A stretch of 64,000 nucleotides of DNA, from assembly GCA_943737045.1 (NCBI GenBank), contig CALSFV010000254.1, positions 434,001-498,000 of the forward strand, read 5' to 3'. The stretch is from Parapristionchus giblindavisi. Its lineage: Eukaryota > Nematoda > Chromadorea > Rhabditida > Diplogasteridae. How positions within the stretch are numbered: the first letter of the stretch is position 1; every line of letters begins with the position of its first letter. Under the pieces are notes generated by a model. That model did not search any database. It saw nothing but the letters and a program-made list of their open reading frames with translations, and was not told the DNA's origin. A program made the translations under genes and the position numbers. Of this stretch, positions 62,303 to 64,000 are shown in pieces.

Positions 62303-64000
62303 TGTATGAATTCAGGACCATCAAGCTAACTGCACGGATGGTTTCGGTACATACACATGCACTTGTGGAGAGTATTGGGAAGGTCAATATTGTCTGGATG
62401 GTTCGGTAATCCCTTTTAACATCAAAAGTTAAGAAACCCATTTTAAGACGTTAATGAATGCCTCAAAACCCCTTCAATCTGTGTTAACTTCGCCACTTGC
62501 GAGAACACTCCGGGATTTTACAAATGTCATTGCATTGATGGAACAGAAGGACAAAATTGTGAAATAAGTAGGTGAACTGACGTTTCATTCATTACAATGT
62601 TAAAGAGGAAAAAATACTCGTGTAAATACATTACCGCTAATTATCATTGTTAATTCAGACCCCGACGATTGCTTAAATGTCACATCGTGTAATTCCAAAG
62701 ATCAAAAGGCTGTTTGCACTGATGGCTTTGCACAGTGGACGTGCACTTGTGGACCTGACTATACTGGACAGTACTGTGATCTTGGTAAGCTAGTTATTTA
62801 CACAATTTTACAAAACTTTTGTAACAAGCGATTTTTGCTCAAATTGATCTAAAATAGTATCAAAATATTCGGCGTGAAGTAAAATATGCAAGGCAGTTTA
62901 ATTTGAAGTATGCTTCTTCAGAAATGATCATCTACAACGTCTTGCAATTGATCGGAGGTTCATTGAACGAGGCTGACTTGATTGCTGTAATCTTGAGACA
63001 CATAATCAATGAAATTATGAAAAATTCAGATGTTGCAAGACCTCCTCACCAATCCATCTATGATGAAAGACACGATTCCTTTCGTTATTGGACTTATGAG
63101 TGAAGCTAACAGAACTGCACTTAGTTGGGATGCAGACGATCTATTCTATTGGATATCGTATGAAGAGAAACGATTGGATTTGAAGTGAACCGATGAGGGT
63201 TAACAGCCACTAACATTGATAGTTTCAGTAATGACTTGAAGAAATGGAATGATGTTGTGTTGGGTAACTGCTTCACTTTCAATCATTTCAATGAGACTGA
63301 TCGAATCTATTTCTCACGTCAACCTGGTGCACAGGGAGGTAATCAAAAGAGAATAGGAATAAAAATTTAAAACGAACTTGAAGAGCATGATTTATTTTTT
63401 AATATGTTTTTTATTGAAAATACTAATGTTAAGGTATCAAAGCGGCTATGAAAATCAACACGGATGAGTACGTTCCTTGGACAGAGACTAAAGCCATTAT
63501 GGTCTTCATTCATCCCGGAGTAAGAACTTTTTCGATGAATTATTACGATTGAAAATGAGAAGCGGGACAGATGACAAAAAATTGAGTACATATAATTACA
63601 TATAATTGTGATAATAGTTAGAATGATCAATATATTCAAAACGATTAAGTTAAATTAATATTAAAAAAAAAAATCTTAAATTTGAAGACCGAAACAATAT
63701 TCTCCGAGTCTCCTCGATACAATGCAGAGCCTGGATCAATGACGACTATCCAGACTGTTGAGGTGGAACCATAACTTTACAAGGGAACTCTCAACTTAAT
63801 GTGACCATATGACATGGGAATAATTTACCTGAATCAGTTTTCGATGCTGATTACGAATCTGTTATCAAACGTTGCCCGATCGAGCTGAGATTCGAGAAAA
63901 TCGATCTTCAAATTGGACTATTTGATTCGAAAATTCACAACTTACCTACAATATCCACTAAATTACAGCAGGAGGTGGTTGGATTATTGATGGATGAGTT
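58039..64000 (+). CDS. EGF + WSC + DEG/ENaC (EGAS-type) channel subunit, partial at both ends
   Basis: Twenty-six phase-consistent exons (about 858 residues) start 58039, 58213, 58547, 58838, 58946, 59103, 59292, 59426, 59564, 59693, 59807, 60012, 60113, 60862, 61066, 61482, 61702, 61978, 62316, 62448, 62659, 62922, 63030, 63229, 63434 and 63688; the last ends at 63762. Cys-rich/EGF modules are followed by a WSC-like domain (59103-59488: MTLEYCE, GDVCYVG, DCYTRCSG, KCG). About ten more EGFs come next, including calcium-binding types (DYDECSDG, DVDECVEA, DVNECLKT) alternating with NPDDC modules. A degenerin/ENaC ectodomain start follows (VVLGNCFTFNHFNETDR, then IMVFIHPG). C. elegans EGAS proteins have the EGF-plus-ASC layout. 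The N-terminal helix, the pore region and the rest of the channel are outside the exons seen. The acceptor of the 58838 exon is uncertain. Confidence 0.85.
60171..60861. other. Long intron in the EGAS-type gene
   Basis: 691 bp with no recognisable exon or repeat; unique sequence. Confidence 0.5.
62265..62300. repeat. (AT)n microsatellite in an intron of the EGAS-type gene
   Basis: About eighteen uninterrupted AT/TA dinucleotides just before the exon starting at 62316. Confidence 0.9.
63779..64000. mobile_element. MITE related to the 33030 element, cut by window edge
   Basis: It begins CAAGGGAAC and shares CCATATGA, ATCAGTTTTCGATGCTGATT and GAGAAAATCG in the same order and spacing as the left arm of the element at 33030-33459. 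About 220 bp are visible; the second arm should lie beyond the edge. It lies in the intron after the last visible exon of the EGAS-type gene. Confidence 0.75.

Overview
This window is metazoan genomic DNA, almost certainly from a nematode. Genes are split into many short exons with compact introns. Acceptors follow the nematode TTTCAG pattern and intergenic DNA is AT-rich. The protein families (RING1/SPAT-3, tandem GT10 fucosyltransferases, an EGF-plus-DEG/ENaC protein of the EGAS type, DHRS1-like SDR, manganese-type CDF) are typical of rhabditid/diplogastrid worms; a Pristionchus-like species is my guess. No bacterial operons, CRISPR arrays or rRNA genes are visible. All gene models are hand-spliced, with reading phase checked at each junction; junction choices remain predictions.

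Layout. 1-5660 (-): 5' two-thirds of an LDL-receptor-related protein with signal peptide, beta-propellers and EGF repeats, leaving the window on the left. 5.7-7.5 kb: low-complexity GA/CT DNA. 7.5-8.2 kb (+): small secreted Pro/Gly/Tyr-rich protein. 9.2-15.5 kb: a repeat island of a 92-95 bp minisatellite, foldback elements, a Harbinger-like MITE and a decayed RTE-type LINE. 15.9-19.1 kb (+): DHRS1-like dehydrogenase with a dead mariner in one intron. 19.5-20.4 kb (-): second mariner remnant. 21.4-24.8 kb (+): CDF metal transporter. 26.1-34.6 kb (+): RING1/SPAT-3-like Polycomb E3 ligase whose last intron holds a 1.8 kb foldback element with minisatellite arms. 35.7-36.1 kb (+): small acidic protein. 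36.4-45.0 kb (-): two tandem alpha-1,3-fucosyltransferase paralogues. 45.4-48.4 kb (-): three-finger C2H2 protein. 49.1-52.3 kb (+): leucine-rich-repeat membrane protein. 52.8-55.9 kb (-): chromodomain-like nuclear protein. 58.0-64.0 kb (+): large EGF/WSC/DEG-ENaC protein leaving the window on the right.

The genes do not form one pathway. Several are extracellular or cell-surface (LRP, LRR, EGAS, the fucosyltransferases that decorate such proteins) and two or three act in chromatin (SPAT-3-like, chromodomain-like, zinc finger). The most striking structural theme is the number of large inverted-repeat elements sitting inside introns: at least five, plus mariner, Tc1 and Harbinger-like insertions. 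These would be transcribed as long hairpins in the pre-mRNA.
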